A stretch of 56,220 bases of DNA from Testudinibacter crocodili (GTDB lineage Bacteria; Pseudomonadota; Gammaproteobacteria; Enterobacterales; Pasteurellaceae), in assembly GCA_006228005.1 (NCBI GenBank), contig VDHG01000107.1, forward strand, positions 1-56,220, read 5' to 3'. The translations under genes and the position numbers were made by a program. The notes beneath the pieces were generated by a model that searched no databases, was not told the DNA's origin, and saw only the letters and a list, made by a program, of their open reading frames with translations. Below are positions 1-10,609 of the stretch, one piece after another (within the stretch, counting starts at the first letter, position 1; each line of letters begins with the position of its first letter).

Positions 1-46
1 TTTTGTCTACTATGCCGCACAAAAGATACTTGAATAATGAAAAAAT

Positions 47-87
47 AAAAGAGATAGCGCAAAGTGCGGTCTATCTCTTTATTTTTA
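47..87 (-). terminator. Terminator downstream of dcuB, USS in the loop
   Basis: The stem AAAGAGATAG pairs with CTATCTCTTT around a loop holding the USS AAGTGCGGT. A- and T-rich tracts lie on both sides, so it could act in either direction. It sits just past the dcuB stop, where minus-strand transcription should end. Confidence 0.75.
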
Positions 88-102
88 TCTCAACTGTTCA
101 GA

Positions 103-1419
103 TTAACCCAAGAAAATACCGGCGAAAATAAAACCGAAGATTAAGCTGAAAATCAGGCTGAGTAAGCCCGGAATCATAAAGCTATGGTTAAAAATGTATT
201 TACCAATTCGAGTAGTACCTGTGGTATCGAAGTCGATTGAGGCAATAATCGGACCATAGTTAGGGATAAAGAAATAACCGTTCACGGCAACGAATGTGGC
301 GATAATCACGGGTGCTGGCAAGCCTAATGAGATTCCTAGCGGTACTAATACTGCGGTTGTCGCACCTTGGCTGTTAACCAACACCGACAACGCAAACAGG
401 GCAAACGCAAAGGTCCACGGGGCAAATTCCACCAAACCGGAAACCATCTCTTTTACTTCGGTCATGTGAGCGCCCATCAAGGTGTCGCCTAACCAAGCAA
501 TCCCGAAAATCGCAACGATTGCCCGCATACCGGCATGGAACACCGAGCCTTGCGTGATTTGGTTGCTGTCCGGTTTACAGATCAAAATAATCAAAGCTGC
601 AATCGTCAGCATGATAATCTCGATGGTGTGCGCCATACCCATTGCTTTGCCGTCAAAGTGCGGTCGCAAATCCGGGAATGCGCCCATAACCACCACTAAC
701 AAGGCACCAAACAGGAACAAGCCAACTGAGCGAACCGCATTTTTGCTGATTGGCATATGCTCAACATCTAAGCTGGTTGCATTTTTTTCAGCATATTCAG
801 GATCTTGTAGTAAGCGTTGATAGTGCGGATCATCTTTCAGCTCTTTGCCCATTTTGTTGACAAACAGACATGCCAGCCCAATCCCTAAAATAGTCGATGG
901 AACGGTGACACTTAAGACATTAGTCAGTGTTATCCCCTGTGGCTCAAGATAGGCGACACAAGCGACTACCGCCGCCGCAATCGGGCTAGCAACAATCGCA
1001 AATTGTGAGGCGATAACCGCCATTGAAAGTGGGCGCGAAGGGCGTACACCGTTGTAACGGCTGACTTCTGCAATCACGGGCAGCACCGAATAGGCAACAT
1101 GTCCTGTTCCTGCTAATACAGTAAAGGTGTAAGTCACTGCCGGGGCAATAAAAGTGATGTATTTTGGATTTTTACGCAAGATACGAGTTGCAATTTGAAT
1201 CATATAGTTCAAACCGCCGGCAGCCTGCATGGCGGCAGCGGCAGACACCACCGCCATAATCATCAACATCACGTCGATTGGCGGACTGGTTGGCTGTAAA
1301 TTGAATCCAAATGCTAAAATGGCAAGTCCTAAACCCCCCATAACTCCCAAGCCGATGCCGCCAAGTCGGGCACCAATCAAAATACATAGTAAAACTATAG
1401 CAAATTGAAATAGAAACAT
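103..1419 (-). CDS. dcuB: Anaerobic C4-dicarboxylate antiporter, DcuA/DcuB family
   Basis: A 438-aa inner-membrane protein made almost entirely of hydrophobic segments, the usual length for Dcu carriers. The family exchanges fumarate, malate or aspartate for succinate during anaerobic fumarate respiration. Recognisable family stretches are the N-terminal [15 protein letters not shown], the [15 protein letters not shown] segment near residue 105, and [19 protein letters not shown] near 350. The gene is monocistronic, with a terminator immediately downstream. An ATG start follows GGAG by about six bases. DcuA and DcuB are hard to separate by eye; dcuB is chosen from overall resemblance to the Haemophilus protein. 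I found no convincing FNR box upstream. Confidence 0.88.
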   Translation of the reverse strand: MFLFQFAIVLLCILIGARLGGIGLGVMGGLGLAILAFGFNLQPTSPPIDVMLMIMAVVSAAAAMQAAGGLNYMIQIATRILRKNPKYITFIAPAVTYTFTVLAGTGHVAYSVLPVIAEVSRYNGVRPSRPLSMAVIASQFAIVASPIAAAVVACVAYLEPQGITLTNVLSVTVPSTILGIGLACLFVNKMGKELKDDPHYQRLLQDPEYAEKNATSLDVEHMPISKNAVRSVGLFLFGALLVVVMGAFPDLRPHFDGKAMGMAHTIEIIMLTIAALIILICKPDSNQITQGSVFHAGMRAIVAIFGIAWLGDTLMGAHMTEVKEMVSGLVEFAPWTFAFALFALSVLVNSQGATTAVLVPLGISLGLPAPVIIATFVAVNGYFFIPNYGPIIASIDFDTTGTTRIGKYIFNHSFMIPGLLSLIFSLIFGFIFAGIFLG

Positions 1420-1729
1420 AACTGCTCCATTACTTTAATTATAAATAAGAAATAATTATTCCCTGTTGAAAAGGAATTGTTCTGTCATCAAATTCTGACG
1501 GTTTATGCAATGATAAACCACCAGACTAGATGGCGCGTATTTTATCAGGAGTGTTATAAAAAAGAGAGTGTAATTCCGCTAAAAACCCGCTTTAAATCAA
1601 ATTGCCAGTTAATTTTTGTTGAAAACTAAAATGCGATTAGTAAGTGATAGATTGGTGTTGGCTAGCTACTTGACCAAAGTCCTACAATAAGGGCATTATA
1701 TTGGCATAACTACTAGAGGAGAGGTAGAT
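1420..1729. other. Divergent intergenic region between dcuB and the DUF29 gene
   Basis: About 310 bases with no gene. It holds a perfect 7-bp inverted repeat, GGTTTAT-gcaatg-ATAAACC, at 1500-1519, which could be an operator. A TATAAT on the minus strand at 1438-1443 lies too close to the dcuB start for a comfortable leader. The DUF29 gene has a clear AGGAG ribosome binding site near 1717. No confident promoter pair was found. Confidence 0.4.
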
Positions 1730-2164
1730 ATGAGTAAAGTATACAATGAAGATTTCTATGGCTGGGTGACAGAGCAGACTGAATTACTGAGAGCTGGGGC
1801 ACTCAATCAATTAGATATCGAAAATCTTATTGAGGAGATGGAAAGCATGGGGAGAAGTGAACTGTCGCAGCTGAATAATCGATTTCGAATATTGATTGCC
1901 CATTTGCTCAAATGGGGCTATCAGCCGAGCCATCGCGGAAAAAGTTGGGAATTGACCATCAAAGAACAGCGAAAAGCGATTGAACGTTTGATAAAAAACT
2001 CTCCATCATTAAAAAATCCAATGAATAAAGAAGAGTTCTTAGAGTGGGCGTGGGAGTCTGCTATATTTGATGCCGCACGTGAAACGTCAATGTCAGATTC
2101 AGATTTTCCAAGTAAGCCAATCTGGACATTAGAAGAGATTCTAAGTTCGGACTTTTTTCCATAA
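1730..2164 (+). CDS. DUF29 family protein
   Basis: A 144-aa soluble protein. It has the features I associate with DUF29: an N-terminal YNEDFYGWVTEQTELLRAG segment, then IENLIEEMESMGRSE, a HLLKWGYQP motif near residue 61, and a C-terminal acidic tail. DUF29 proteins are small, mostly helical and of unknown function, and they are scattered in cyanobacteria and gammaproteobacteria. The start follows a strong AGGAG site. The gene stands alone between dcuB and a tRNA gene. No membrane segment or signal peptide is visible. No function is proposed. Confidence 0.75.
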   Translation: MSKVYNEDFYGWVTEQTELLRAGALNQLDIENLIEEMESMGRSELSQLNNRFRILIAHLLKWGYQPSHRGKSWELTIKEQRKAIERLIKNSPSLKNPMNKEEFLEWAWESAIFDAARETSMSDSDFPSKPIWTLEEILSSDFFP

Positions 2165-2174
2165 CTAAAAAACA

Positions 2175-2251
2175 TGGCGAACGTGGGCGGATTCGAACCG
2201 CCGACCTATCTCTTAGGAGGAGATTGCTCTATCCGGCTGAGCTACACATTC
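2175..2251 (-). tRNA. tRNA-Arg, anticodon CCT
   Basis: A 77-nt cloverleaf on the minus strand. The acceptor stem GAATGTG pairs with CACGTTC, including one G-T pair, followed by discriminator G and an encoded CCA. The D stem is GCTC/GAGC. The anticodon stem is ATCTC/GAGAT around loop CTCCTAA, giving anticodon CCT. The T arm is GGCGG-TTCGAAT-CCGCC. It should decode AGG, a rare arginine codon. It lies about 10 bases past the rapZ stop and may be cotranscribed with the lpt-ptsN-rapZ operon. Confidence 0.95.
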
Positions 2252-2260
2252 GCGGAGAAA

Positions 2261-3118
2261 TTACTGAGATTTATGTTTGCTGAGTGAGGAATGTTGAATC
2301 TGAACTTTTTTGCCGCGTCCTAAAAAATACTCGCCTAGCTGTTGGGCGATATAGACTGAGCGGTGTTTGCCGCCAGTACAACCGATAGCAATCGTCAGGT
2401 AGCTGCGGTTGTTTTTTTCCAACAGCGGTAGCCACGTTTCGATGTAGTTGCGGGTCGTATAAATAAAATTGTGTACATCGTTTTGTCGGTTTAAAAAGTC
2501 GATCACCGGCTCTTCCAGTCCAGTCATCGGGCGCAGTTGCGGCTCCCAGTGTGGGTTTGGCAAAAAACGCACATCGAACACATAGTCGGCATCTAGTGGA
2601 ATGCCATATTTGAAACCAAACGATTCAAATACGATGTTCAGCTCTTTATTGGATTTGCCACGTAGAAATTGGCGGAGTTTTTCCGCTAGTTCATGGGTAG
2701 AAATCTGCGTGGTATCCAGAATTAAATCGGCGTGTTGAAACAGCGGTTCCAACATTTCGCGCTCGACCTCTATTGCTGCTTCGAGGGTGATATTTTTTAC
2801 CGAAAGCGGGTGTAGGCGACGGCTGTCGCTGTAACGCCGAATCAGAGCGCTGGGTTCACAATCTAAGAAGATAGTTTTGACCTTGATATCAGACGGTAGC
2901 TGCTGCAACACTTGCTCTAACAGCACTGGTGACTCAGGAATATTACGGATATCCAGACTGATAGCAACGGATTCTTGATTATTTTTCAGAATATCAATCG
3001 ATTGACTAAATAGTGCCAACGGAAGGTTATCAATACAATAATAACCGATGTCTTCCAGTGCACGCAGGGCAACTGATTTGCCGGAGCCGGAGCGTCCGCT
3101 GATAATAATAAGTTCCAT
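2261..3118 (-). CDS. rapZ: RNase adapter protein RapZ
   Basis: A 285-aa cytoplasmic P-loop protein. The Walker A motif GRSGSGKS is at residues 8-15, the DIRN motif near 56-59, and the conserved C-terminal segment [20 protein letters not shown] near 247-266, followed by a basic tail. In E. coli, RapZ binds the sRNA GlmZ and hands it to RNase E, which limits GlmS synthesis according to glucosamine-6-phosphate level. It is the last protein gene of lptC-lptA-lptB-ptsN-rapZ. In E. coli npr follows rapZ; here a tRNA does. Length and motifs are normal for the family. Confidence 0.95.
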   Translation of the reverse strand: MELIIISGRSGSGKSVALRALEDIGYYCIDNLPLALFSQSIDILKNNQESVAISLDIRNIPESPVLLEQVLQQLPSDIKVKTIFLDCEPSALIRRYSDSRRLHPLSVKNITLEAAIEVEREMLEPLFQHADLILDTTQISTHELAEKLRQFLRGKSNKELNIVFESFGFKYGIPLDADYVFDVRFLPNPHWEPQLRPMTGLEEPVIDFLNRQNDVHNFIYTTRNYIETWLPLLEKNNRSYLTIAIGCTGGKHRSVYIAQQLGEYFLGRGKKVQIQHSSLSKHKSQ

Positions 3119-3161
3119 ATTGCCTTGTCTCCTTCAATCTGGGTGATCAGTAATTTTGTGA

Positions 3162-3650
3162 TCAGCTGGCGCTGACCGCAACAGACTCATCTTCACTATG
3201 TTGATCCAACTTGCAAAAAATATCCCAGATCTCTTCTTTACTTTTGGCGGCACGTAGCTGTTTTGTCAGTGTTTTATTTGTCAACTTTTTGGCAATTTCT
3301 GGTAAACATGGGGCAAACTGTTGACATAAACCGATGGGAATAAACAGTGCTAGCAGCAGATCGACCTCGCGATTATCCGGTGCTTTGTAGTCAATAGGTG
3401 TGGTGAGTTGTAGAAAAACTGCTATTGGTTTTTCTCCTTGCGACAATTTAGCGCGTGGCAGCGCAATTCCACCACCAAGTGCGGTGCAACCGACTTTTTC
3501 TCGTTCGCATAAATGCTCGAAGCAGATTTGGGTATCTTCTCCGGTTTCAGCACCAACGATTTCGCTGAGGATTTCAAGGATACGTTTTTTACTCGATGCC
3601 ATCACACCTTGACGAATATTGTCAGGGTTGAGCAAATGGGTAAATTTCAT
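3162..3650 (-). CDS. ptsN: PTS IIA-Ntr-like regulatory protein, phospho-His replaced by Arg
   Basis: A 162-aa protein of the EIIA-Ntr/fructose-mannitol EIIA fold, placed between lptB and rapZ as ptsN is in E. coli (without rpoN and hpf). Family landmarks are FTHLLNPDNIRQG at the N terminus, EREKVGCTALGGGIALP around 50-65 and REVDLLLALFIP near 108. The family's phosphorylated histidine lies in a GIAxPHGK context; here the corresponding residue is Arg66 in GIALPRAKL (codon CGC, read on the minus strand). The protein therefore should not accept phosphate from NPr at that site. A USS lies in the codons just before it. The family in E. coli tunes potassium transport and other targets. Confidence 0.9.
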   Translation of the reverse strand: MKFTHLLNPDNIRQGVMASSKKRILEILSEIVGAETGEDTQICFEHLCEREKVGCTALGGGIALPRAKLSQGEKPIAVFLQLTTPIDYKAPDNREVDLLLALFIPIGLCQQFAPCLPEIAKKLTNKTLTKQLRAAKSKEEIWDIFCKLDQHSEDESVAVSAS

Positions 3651-3682
3651 CTTACAATCTCTCTTGGTTGAGGTTAGCGAGG

Positions 3683-4408
3683 CTATAGTTTGAATTGATC
3701 GCCCAAGTAAACACGTTTTACATCTTCATTTTGCAAAATATCCTGTGGGCTGCCAGTGGCAATCATATTGCCAGCACTGACGATATAAGCCCGTTCGCAA
3801 ACATCCAGTGTCTCGCGTACGTTATGATCGGTGATCAACACGCCTAAGCCCCGATCTTTCAGATGTAAAATAATTTTTTTGATGTCAATCACCGAAATCG
3901 GGTCAACACCGGCAAAAGGTTCGTCTAACAGAATAAATTTTGGATTAACTGCCAGCGCACGGGCAATCTCGACTCGACGACGTTCGCCACCGGACAATGA
4001 CTGTCCTGAGTTATTGCGAATATGATCGATATGAAATTCGTCGATCAACTCTTCCGCTCGTTGTTTGCGCTGTTTTTGGGTTAAATCTTTGCGAATTTCC
4101 AGCACTGCCATTAAATTGTCATAAACACTTAAACGACGAAAAATCGAGGCTTCTTGCGGCAGATAACCAATGCCTTGCTGGGCGCGGTTGTGCATCGGCA
4201 ATAGCGTAATATCCAAATCATCGATCTTAATCGAACCATGGTCGTTTTTGACTAAGCCGACGACCATATAAAAGGTGGTGGTTTTGCCGGCGCCATTCGG
4301 GCCGAGTAAGCCGACGATTTCGCCGGAATTGACGGTCAAGCTGACATCATGGACAACTTGGCGTCCCTTATAGGATTTCGCCAAATTTTGTGCCGAAAGA
4401 ATAGACAT
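3683..4408 (-). CDS. lptB: LPS export ABC transporter ATPase LptB
   Basis: A 241-aa ATPase. Walker A GPNGAGKT is at 36-43, the Q-loop in YLPQEAS near 83-88, signature LSGGE at 138-142, Walker B FILLDEP at 158-164 and the switch His at 195. LptB pairs with LptF/LptG to extract lipopolysaccharide from the inner membrane and feed it onto the LptC-LptA bridge. It lies directly downstream of lptA (14-base gap) and upstream of ptsN. In E. coli rpoN and hpf sit between lptB and ptsN; neither is present in the 32-base gap here. Confidence 0.97.
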   Translation of the reverse strand: MSILSAQNLAKSYKGRQVVHDVSLTVNSGEIVGLLGPNGAGKTTTFYMVVGLVKNDHGSIKIDDLDITLLPMHNRAQQGIGYLPQEASIFRRLSVYDNLMAVLEIRKDLTQKQRKQRAEELIDEFHIDHIRNNSGQSLSGGERRRVEIARALAVNPKFILLDEPFAGVDPISVIDIKKIILHLKDRGLGVLITDHNVRETLDVCERAYIVSAGNMIATGSPQDILQNEDVKRVYLGDQFKL

Positions 4409-4422
4409 AAAAAGTTAACCTA

Positions 4423-4932
4423 TTATTTTTGTTGTAATTGTGACGGATATAAAATCGTTTTCACTCGGCCTTTGCCGCTGTTTTTGGCGATCATTTTTTG
4501 CTGTTGTACATCATAGGTGATCACTTCGGCATCAATTTGGCTGTCTAATTGTTTTAACTGGGCATTGCCGGTCAACACTAGATATTGGCTGCCAAGATCA
4601 TAATTGACCTTGTTGGCTCGCCCGTTGATCATTTTGCCGTTATCCAATTGCTGTTGGAAAGTGACGGGACTGCCGTTTGCCTCGATTTTCTCTTTACCAC
4701 CCCCGTTATTATCTGGACGGGTGATGGTGACTTGACGGGCGTTGATCAAAATAGAGCCTTGAGTAATTACCACATTATCGGTAAAGGTCACGATATTATT
4801 TTCCAAATCTAATGATTGGTTATCAGAGGTAATATTAATAGGTTGTTGACTGTCGTTTTTCAAGGCGAAAGCTGAAAAAGAGAGTAACAGCACGCTGACT
4901 AATGTTAGGGATTTAATTATTTTTGTTTTCAT
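4423..4932 (-). CDS. lptA: LPS transport periplasmic protein LptA
   Basis: A 169-aa protein with a signal peptide (MKTKIIKSLTLVSVLLLSFSAF, cut near Ala23). The mature part is an OstA/LptA-type beta-jellyroll with the motifs QPINITSDNQSLD, VTFTDNVVITQGSI, and the hydrophilic repeat turns typical of the family. It bridges LPS from LptC to LptD across the periplasm. The reading frame extends five codons further upstream, but the internal ATG at 4932 gives a better signal peptide. The gene overlaps the end of lptC by about 20 bases, so translation is probably coupled. Confidence 0.93.
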   Translation of the reverse strand: MKTKIIKSLTLVSVLLLSFSAFALKNDSQQPINITSDNQSLDLENNIVTFTDNVVITQGSILINARQVTITRPDNNGGGKEKIEANGSPVTFQQQLDNGKMINGRANKVNYDLGSQYLVLTGNAQLKQLDSQIDAEVITYDVQQQKMIAKNSGKGRVKTILYPSQLQQK

Positions 4933-5509
4933 TTTGTTGAATCTCATAGTGAGTTTGCACCTGTTCTTTTAACGTTGCGATCTGCTGACGAAGATTTCCG
5001 CTCAGGCTTTTGCCGGTGGTAGTAAAACTTTGACCAACCACGCTGACCATTGTATCAGATGTTATATCTTGTGTCGTTAAATTGACAACCGCACTTGAGG
5101 TTTGCAAACTATGAATTTTGCTTTCTGGCAACAAACTTTGAATCGAGACATTATCGTTCAAATAGAGTATTTTATCTTTGCTGATCTTGGCTTGATCCGC
5201 ACTCAAACGCCAACTGCGCACCAGCTTATCGCTATTTCTAGAGGTCTCAAACAAATAGACGATCGGTGCTTTGAACAGCGTATCCCCTTGAGTTTGGAAA
5301 TATTCCACTTCATCCGCAGTCGCTACATATTGTTTGCGCCCGTCCAGTGAATAAAGCGTGGTTTCCATCTGATTAGCGATATAATCAGGGCTGTCGCTGT
5401 TTTGAATACGGGCAGCCAAATCGGTGTTATCTTGTTGGTTTAACGAATAATACCAAGCAAGCAGTGCCAGTGCGATTACCACTAAAACGATATTCCAACG
5501 AGAAGTCAT
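4913..5509 (-). CDS. lptC: LPS export system protein LptC
   Basis: A 198-aa bitopic protein with one N-terminal membrane anchor (about residues 5-24, WNIVLVVIALALLAWYYSL) and a periplasmic jellyroll containing the family motif YFxTQGDTLFKAPIVYLFE near 89-107. LptC receives LPS from LptBFG and passes it to LptA. It is the first gene of the minus-strand lpt-ptsN-rapZ operon and diverges from the plus-strand mla operon across about 200 bases. kdsC, which precedes lptC in E. coli, is absent here. Length matches E. coli LptC (191 aa). Confidence 0.93.
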   Translation of the reverse strand: MTSRWNIVLVVIALALLAWYYSLNQQDNTDLAARIQNSDSPDYIANQMETTLYSLDGRKQYVATADEVEYFQTQGDTLFKAPIVYLFETSRNSDKLVRSWRLSADQAKISKDKILYLNDNVSIQSLLPESKIHSLQTSSAVVNLTTQDITSDTMVSVVGQSFTTTGKSLSGNLRQQIATLKEQVQTHYEIQQNENKNN

Positions 5510-5713
5510 CGGTTTTCCTAGCGTATGGTTTAAAAAGGTTAATAATTTTCGATTCTAACATAAATTCTTCTCAGATTGAAAAGCGTCTGAAGATAAAGGT
5601 CAACAGACCCTAATCCTAACCAAAAATCGGGGGAATATTTGACATTGTTACTAATTTCATACAAGATTTCGCTTAATTGCCGTTAGGTATCCATGATAAA
5701 AGCAAGGCATAAA
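5510..5713. promoter_or_regulatory. Divergent lptC/mlaF intergenic region
   Basis: About 200 bases between two envelope operons read in opposite directions, so it must hold both promoters. TTGACA at 5639-5644 on the plus strand is a perfect -35 hexamer for mlaF, but the best -10 candidates (TACAAG after 15 bases, CAAGAT after 17) are weak. No clear lptC promoter was identified. Confidence 0.4.
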
Positions 5714-6508
5714 ATGAATAAATATTTGGTTGAAGTGAGGGATCTAGCGTTCAAACGAGGTTCGCGCACAATCTATCAAGGGCTGAATTTAAAAGTCGAA
5801 ACCGGTAAAATTACCGCAATTATGGGGCCTTCGGGAATCGGTAAGACGACGTTGTTAAAACTGATCGGGGGGCAGTTGTTCCCTGATTCTGGCGAGATTT
5901 TATTTGATGGTAGTGATATTACTCGCCTGTCGAATGCAAAGTTGTATCAAATTCGTAAAAGAATGGGAATGCTGTTTCAATCCGGTGCACTGTTTACGGA
6001 TATTTCTACCTTTGATAACGTGGCTTTTCCGCTGCGCGAACACAGCAATCTGCCGGAAGAGATGATCCGTCAATTAACGTTGATGAAGTTGGAGGCCGTT
6101 GGGCTGCGTGGTGCGGCTGATTTGATGCCGTCTGAACTTTCCGGTGGTATGGCGCGGCGTGTGGCGTTGGCAAGAGCGGTAGCACTCGATCCGGATTTGG
6201 TGATGTATGATGAACCTTTCACCGGGCAAGATCCGATCAGCATGGGCGTCATCGTGAGTTTGATCAAACGCTTGAATAAAACCCTACATCTCACCTCAAT
6301 TGTGGTGTCGCATGATGTGAAAGAGGTGCTGAGCATAGCCGATTATGCTTATATTGTGGCGGATCAAACTGTGATTGCCGAAGGAACCGCAGCGCAATTG
6401 CAGCAAAGTGCGGATCCGCGCGTGATTCAATTTCTGTCCGGCAATGAAGACGGCCCGGTGCAGTTTCATTATCCGGCACAACACTATATTGATGAGTTAT
6501 TTGTATGA
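5714..6508 (+). CDS. mlaF: Phospholipid-transport ABC ATPase MlaF
   Basis: A 264-aa ABC ATPase. Walker A GPSGIGKT is at 38-45, the signature [14 protein letters not shown] near 138, and Walker [15 protein letters not shown] follows. The LSGGMARR form is typical of Mla ATPases. MlaF drives the MlaFEDB complex, which moves phospholipids between the inner membrane and MlaC to keep the outer leaflet free of them. The frame opens seven codons earlier (5693), but ATG 5714 has an AAGG site six bases upstream and gives the family-like start [10 protein letters not shown]. It is the first gene of mlaFEDCB-ibaG-murA and overlaps mlaE by ATGA. Confidence 0.95.
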   Translation: MNKYLVEVRDLAFKRGSRTIYQGLNLKVETGKITAIMGPSGIGKTTLLKLIGGQLFPDSGEILFDGSDITRLSNAKLYQIRKRMGMLFQSGALFTDISTFDNVAFPLREHSNLPEEMIRQLTLMKLEAVGLRGAADLMPSELSGGMARRVALARAVALDPDLVMYDEPFTGQDPISMGVIVSLIKRLNKTLHLTSIVVSHDVKEVLSIADYAYIVADQTVIAEGTAAQLQQSADPRVIQFLSGNEDGPVQFHYPAQHYIDELFV

Positions 6509-7290
6509 TCATTTCCGCTATTTCCAGATTAGGCGCCGGTACCATTGGTTTTTTCAGAACGCTTGGACGCGCTGGTTTTATGCTCTATGGGGCGTTGGTC
6601 GGCGTGCCGCAGCCGAAAAAATATTTTCCACTGCTGGTTAAGCAACTGTATGTGCTTGGTGTGCAGTCACTGTTGATTATTTTACTGTCCGGGCTTTTTA
6701 TCGGTATGGTGCTAGGCTTGCAAGGCTATGTGGTGTTGGTGGGATTTGCGGCAGAAAGCAGTTTGGGGCAATTAGTGGCACTTTCATTGTTGCGTGAATT
6801 GGGACCGGTGGTGACCGCACTTTTATTTGCCGGACGGGCAGGGTCGGCACTGACTGCAGAAATTGGCTTGATGAAGGCGACCGAACAGCTTTCCAGCTTA
6901 GAGATGATGGCGGTCGATCCGCTACGACGCGTGATTTCACCACGTTTTTGGGCGGGGATTATCTCGATGCCGCTACTAACGATTATTTTTATAGCCATCG
7001 GCATCTGGGGCGGCTCACTGGTCGGGGTTGACTGGAAAGGGGTTGATGGCGGTAGTTTTTGGTCGGTGATGCAAAATTCGGTCAGTTGGCAAACCGATAT
7101 TTTAAACGGCTTGATCAAAAGTGCGGTTTTTGCGATTGCAGTAGTGTGGATTGCGTTGTTTAACGGCTATGATGCTCACCCGACTTCAGAAGGGATCAGC
7201 CGTGCTACCACCAAAACCGTAGTGCACGCCTCATTAGCTGTTCTGGCACTGGATTTCGTTTTAACTGCAATGATGTTCGGCGGCAATTAA
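6505..7290 (+). CDS. mlaE: Phospholipid-transport permease MlaE
   Basis: A 261-aa integral membrane protein of the MlaE permease family. Several transmembrane segments are visible, with the conserved loop [28 protein letters not shown] near residues 93-120 and the following [17 protein letters not shown]. As the transmembrane part of MlaFEDB it couples ATP hydrolysis by MlaF to lipid movement. Its start overlaps the mlaF stop (ATGA), which implies translational coupling. Length equals that of E. coli MlaE. Confidence 0.96.
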   Translation: MIISAISRLGAGTIGFFRTLGRAGFMLYGALVGVPQPKKYFPLLVKQLYVLGVQSLLIILLSGLFIGMVLGLQGYVVLVGFAAESSLGQLVALSLLRELGPVVTALLFAGRAGSALTAEIGLMKATEQLSSLEMMAVDPLRRVISPRFWAGIISMPLLTIIFIAIGIWGGSLVGVDWKGVDGGSFWSVMQNSVSWQTDILNGLIKSAVFAIAVVWIALFNGYDAHPTSEGISRATTKTVVHASLAVLALDFVLTAMMFGGN

Positions 7291-7342
7291 CCGCGCGATA
7301 AGTCAGTCACCGTAAGATATAAAAGTAATAAAGGAAAAAAGA

Positions 7343-7846
7343 ATGCGTCAAACCATTAAATATGAGTTCTGGGTCGGGTTGTTCCTGCTGTTGGCTATCG
7401 CTGCACTGGTTTTTTTAGGCTTGAAAGTGGCGAATGTGCAGGGCTTTCATCAAAGTAAAAGTTATAATCTGCACGCAACTTTTAATAATATCGGCGGTCT
7501 TAAAGTGCGGGCGCCAGTCAAAACCGGCGGTGTGGTGATCGGGCGGGTCAATGCTATCAGCTTGGATCCGACCAGCTATTTGCCTCAAGTCAGTTTGAGT
7601 ATTGATCAGGAATATAACCATATTCCAGAAACCAGCTCGTTGTCGATAAAAACCTCAGGACTTCTAGGAGAGCAATATATCGCGCTGAATATCGGTTTTG
7701 ATGATGGTGAAATTGCCATGCTGAAAGAGGGAGATACGATTCATGATACGACCTCAGCAATGGTGTTAGAAGATTTAATCGGTCAATTCTTGTATGGTGA
7801 TAAGAAAGACGGTGAAAAAACAGAGAAAACCGATAAAACGGAATAG
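7343..7846 (+). CDS. mlaD: MCE-domain lipid carrier MlaD
   Basis: A 167-aa protein with one N-terminal anchor (about residues 9-27) and an MCE domain. It carries the expected motifs YNLHATFNNIGGLKVRAPVKTGGVVIGRV near 41-69 and SGLLGEQYIALN near 106. MlaD forms the hexameric ring of the MlaFEDB complex through which phospholipids pass. The last 20 residues are very charged (Lys/Glu/Asp/Thr). A 52-base gap with AAGGA separates it from mlaE. Somewhat shorter than E. coli MlaD (183 aa). Confidence 0.95.
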   Translation: MRQTIKYEFWVGLFLLLAIAALVFLGLKVANVQGFHQSKSYNLHATFNNIGGLKVRAPVKTGGVVIGRVNAISLDPTSYLPQVSLSIDQEYNHIPETSSLSIKTSGLLGEQYIALNIGFDDGEIAMLKEGDTIHDTTSAMVLEDLIGQFLYGDKKDGEKTEKTDKTE

Positions 7847-7875
7847 TTTTCGGATTAATTGAACAGGAGAAAGTC

Positions 7876-8517
7876 ATGTTGAAGAAAGTGTTTAAAAAAT
7901 GCGCGGTTGTGATGGTTGCCGTGATGTCCCTATTTGGCGCAATGCAAGCGGTAGCTGCTGATAACCCGTATCAATTGATGCAGCAGGCATCGGATAAACT
8001 GTTTGCCTCAATCAGTGCTAATCAAAGCAAAATTAAGCAAAATCCAGACTATATGCGCACAATTGTTAAACAAGAATTAATGCCGTATGTGCATGTGAAT
8101 TATGCTGGGTCGTTAGTGTTGGGGCAATATTTCAAAAGCACCACACCAGCGCAGCGGGAACAGTTTTTTACTGCGTTTTCTAACTTTATTGAGCAATCCT
8201 ATGCTCAAGTGTTGACCATGTATAACAATCAAAATATTGAGATTGAAAGAGAAAAACCGATTGGCGATCAAAATATTGTCAGCATTCGCGTGAATATTAT
8301 CCAAACCAATGGCGCAGCGCCGATTAAATTGGATTTTAAATGGCGTAAAAATACTCGCACAGGCGCATGGCAAGCCTATGATATGGCGGCGGAAGGGGTC
8401 AGCATGGTTGAAACCAAGAAAAATGAGTGGAGCAATATTCTGCGCCAAAAAGGGATTGATGAACTAACCGCTCAAATCCAAAAAAGTGCGGCTATTCCGA
8501 TTAAACTTGAAAAATAA
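7876..8517 (+). CDS. mlaC: Periplasmic phospholipid-binding protein MlaC
   Basis: A 213-aa secreted protein. The signal peptide is MLKKVFKKCAVVMVAVMSLF plus GAMQAVAA, cut before DNPYQLM. The mature part has Tol-Tol-Ttg2 family motifs: PYVHVNYAGSLVLGQYFK near 74-90 and the C-terminal WxAYDMAAEGVSMVETKKNEW segment. MlaC shuttles phospholipid between the outer-membrane MlaA complex and MlaFEDB. A strong AGGAG precedes the ATG. The next gene (mlaB) starts ten bases after its stop. Confidence 0.95.
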   Translation: MLKKVFKKCAVVMVAVMSLFGAMQAVAADNPYQLMQQASDKLFASISANQSKIKQNPDYMRTIVKQELMPYVHVNYAGSLVLGQYFKSTTPAQREQFFTAFSNFIEQSYAQVLTMYNNQNIEIEREKPIGDQNIVSIRVNIIQTNGAAPIKLDFKWRKNTRTGAWQAYDMAAEGVSMVETKKNEWSNILRQKGIDELTAQIQKSAAIPIKLEK

Positions 8518-8527
8518 GGTGGGTTGA

Positions 8528-8842
8528 TTGACGTTCAAGTGGCAGATCAGCAGTAGCGAAAACACGCACTGTTTGCAATTGGTGGGAGATTTGACGAGAA
8601 GCACGTTGTTGTCGTTGTGGCAGCAGCGAGCTTCGTTGTTTCAGAATCAAAAATCTTGTCTTGAGATTAAGTTAAATCAACTTGGGACGGTGGATTCTGC
8701 CGGTTTTGTGTTAATATGTGAAATTCTTCACCACTATTCTAAGCTTGGCGAGGTAAAATTGGTTGACGTACCGCACTTGGTACTGGATTTTGCCGAGCTA
8801 TACGATTTAGATCAGTGGTTAAAAGCGTTTATACAGCCGTAA
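8528..8842 (+). CDS. mlaB: STAS-domain protein MlaB
   Basis: A 104-aa single STAS domain. The core LEIKLNQLGTVDSAGFVLICEIL contains the conserved Asp-Ser-Ala-Gly turn of the fold. MlaB binds MlaF and stabilises the transporter. The start is a TTG at 8528, seven bases after an AAGGTGGG Shine-Dalgarno stretch; no ATG is available in frame near it. The rare start codon may keep MlaB below its partners, but that is inference. The order mlaFEDCB matches E. coli. Confidence 0.88.
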   Translation: MTFKWQISSSENTHCLQLVGDLTRSTLLSLWQQRASLFQNQKSCLEIKLNQLGTVDSAGFVLICEILHHYSKLGEVKLVDVPHLVLDFAELYDLDQWLKAFIQP

Positions 8843-8860
8843 TCAAGGAATAACAACATC

Positions 8861-10458
<1,598 letters not shown>

Positions 10459-10492
10459 TGGCAATTTCCGTGCGATCTGAAACAGATTATAC

Positions 10493-10517
10493 AACCCGGC
10501 TTAAGTCCGGGTTTTTT
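10493..10517 (+). terminator. Rho-independent terminator of mlaFEDCB-ibaG-murA
   Basis: A 7-bp stem AACCCGG/CCGGGTT around a 7-base loop (CTTAAGT), with a run of six T overlapping the end of the stem. It lies 35 bases past the murA stop. Confidence 0.88.
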
Positions 10518-10546
10518 GTGTTTGCCAAAATAATCGAAATCTCATT

Positions 10547-10574
10547 TTTGCCAAGTGCGGTTTTAAGCTAGAAT
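10547..10574 (+). promoter_or_regulatory. Probable rng promoter with a USS in the spacer
   Basis: TAGAAT at 10569-10574 is a good -10. TTTGCC at 10547-10552 is a fair -35 with 16-base spacing. The spacer contains a complete USS (10553-10561). It is placed 36 bases before the rng start. Confidence 0.5.
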
Positions 10575-10609
10575 ATAAGCCACTTATTTTAAGAAGAAGT
10601 ATTAATTGT

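Noticed and set aside
1500-1519. GGTTTAT/ATAAACC inverted repeat as an FNR or Nar site for dcuB
   Set aside because: The sequence does not match FNR (TTGAT-N4-ATCAA) or NarL heptamers; kept only as an unassigned inverted repeat.
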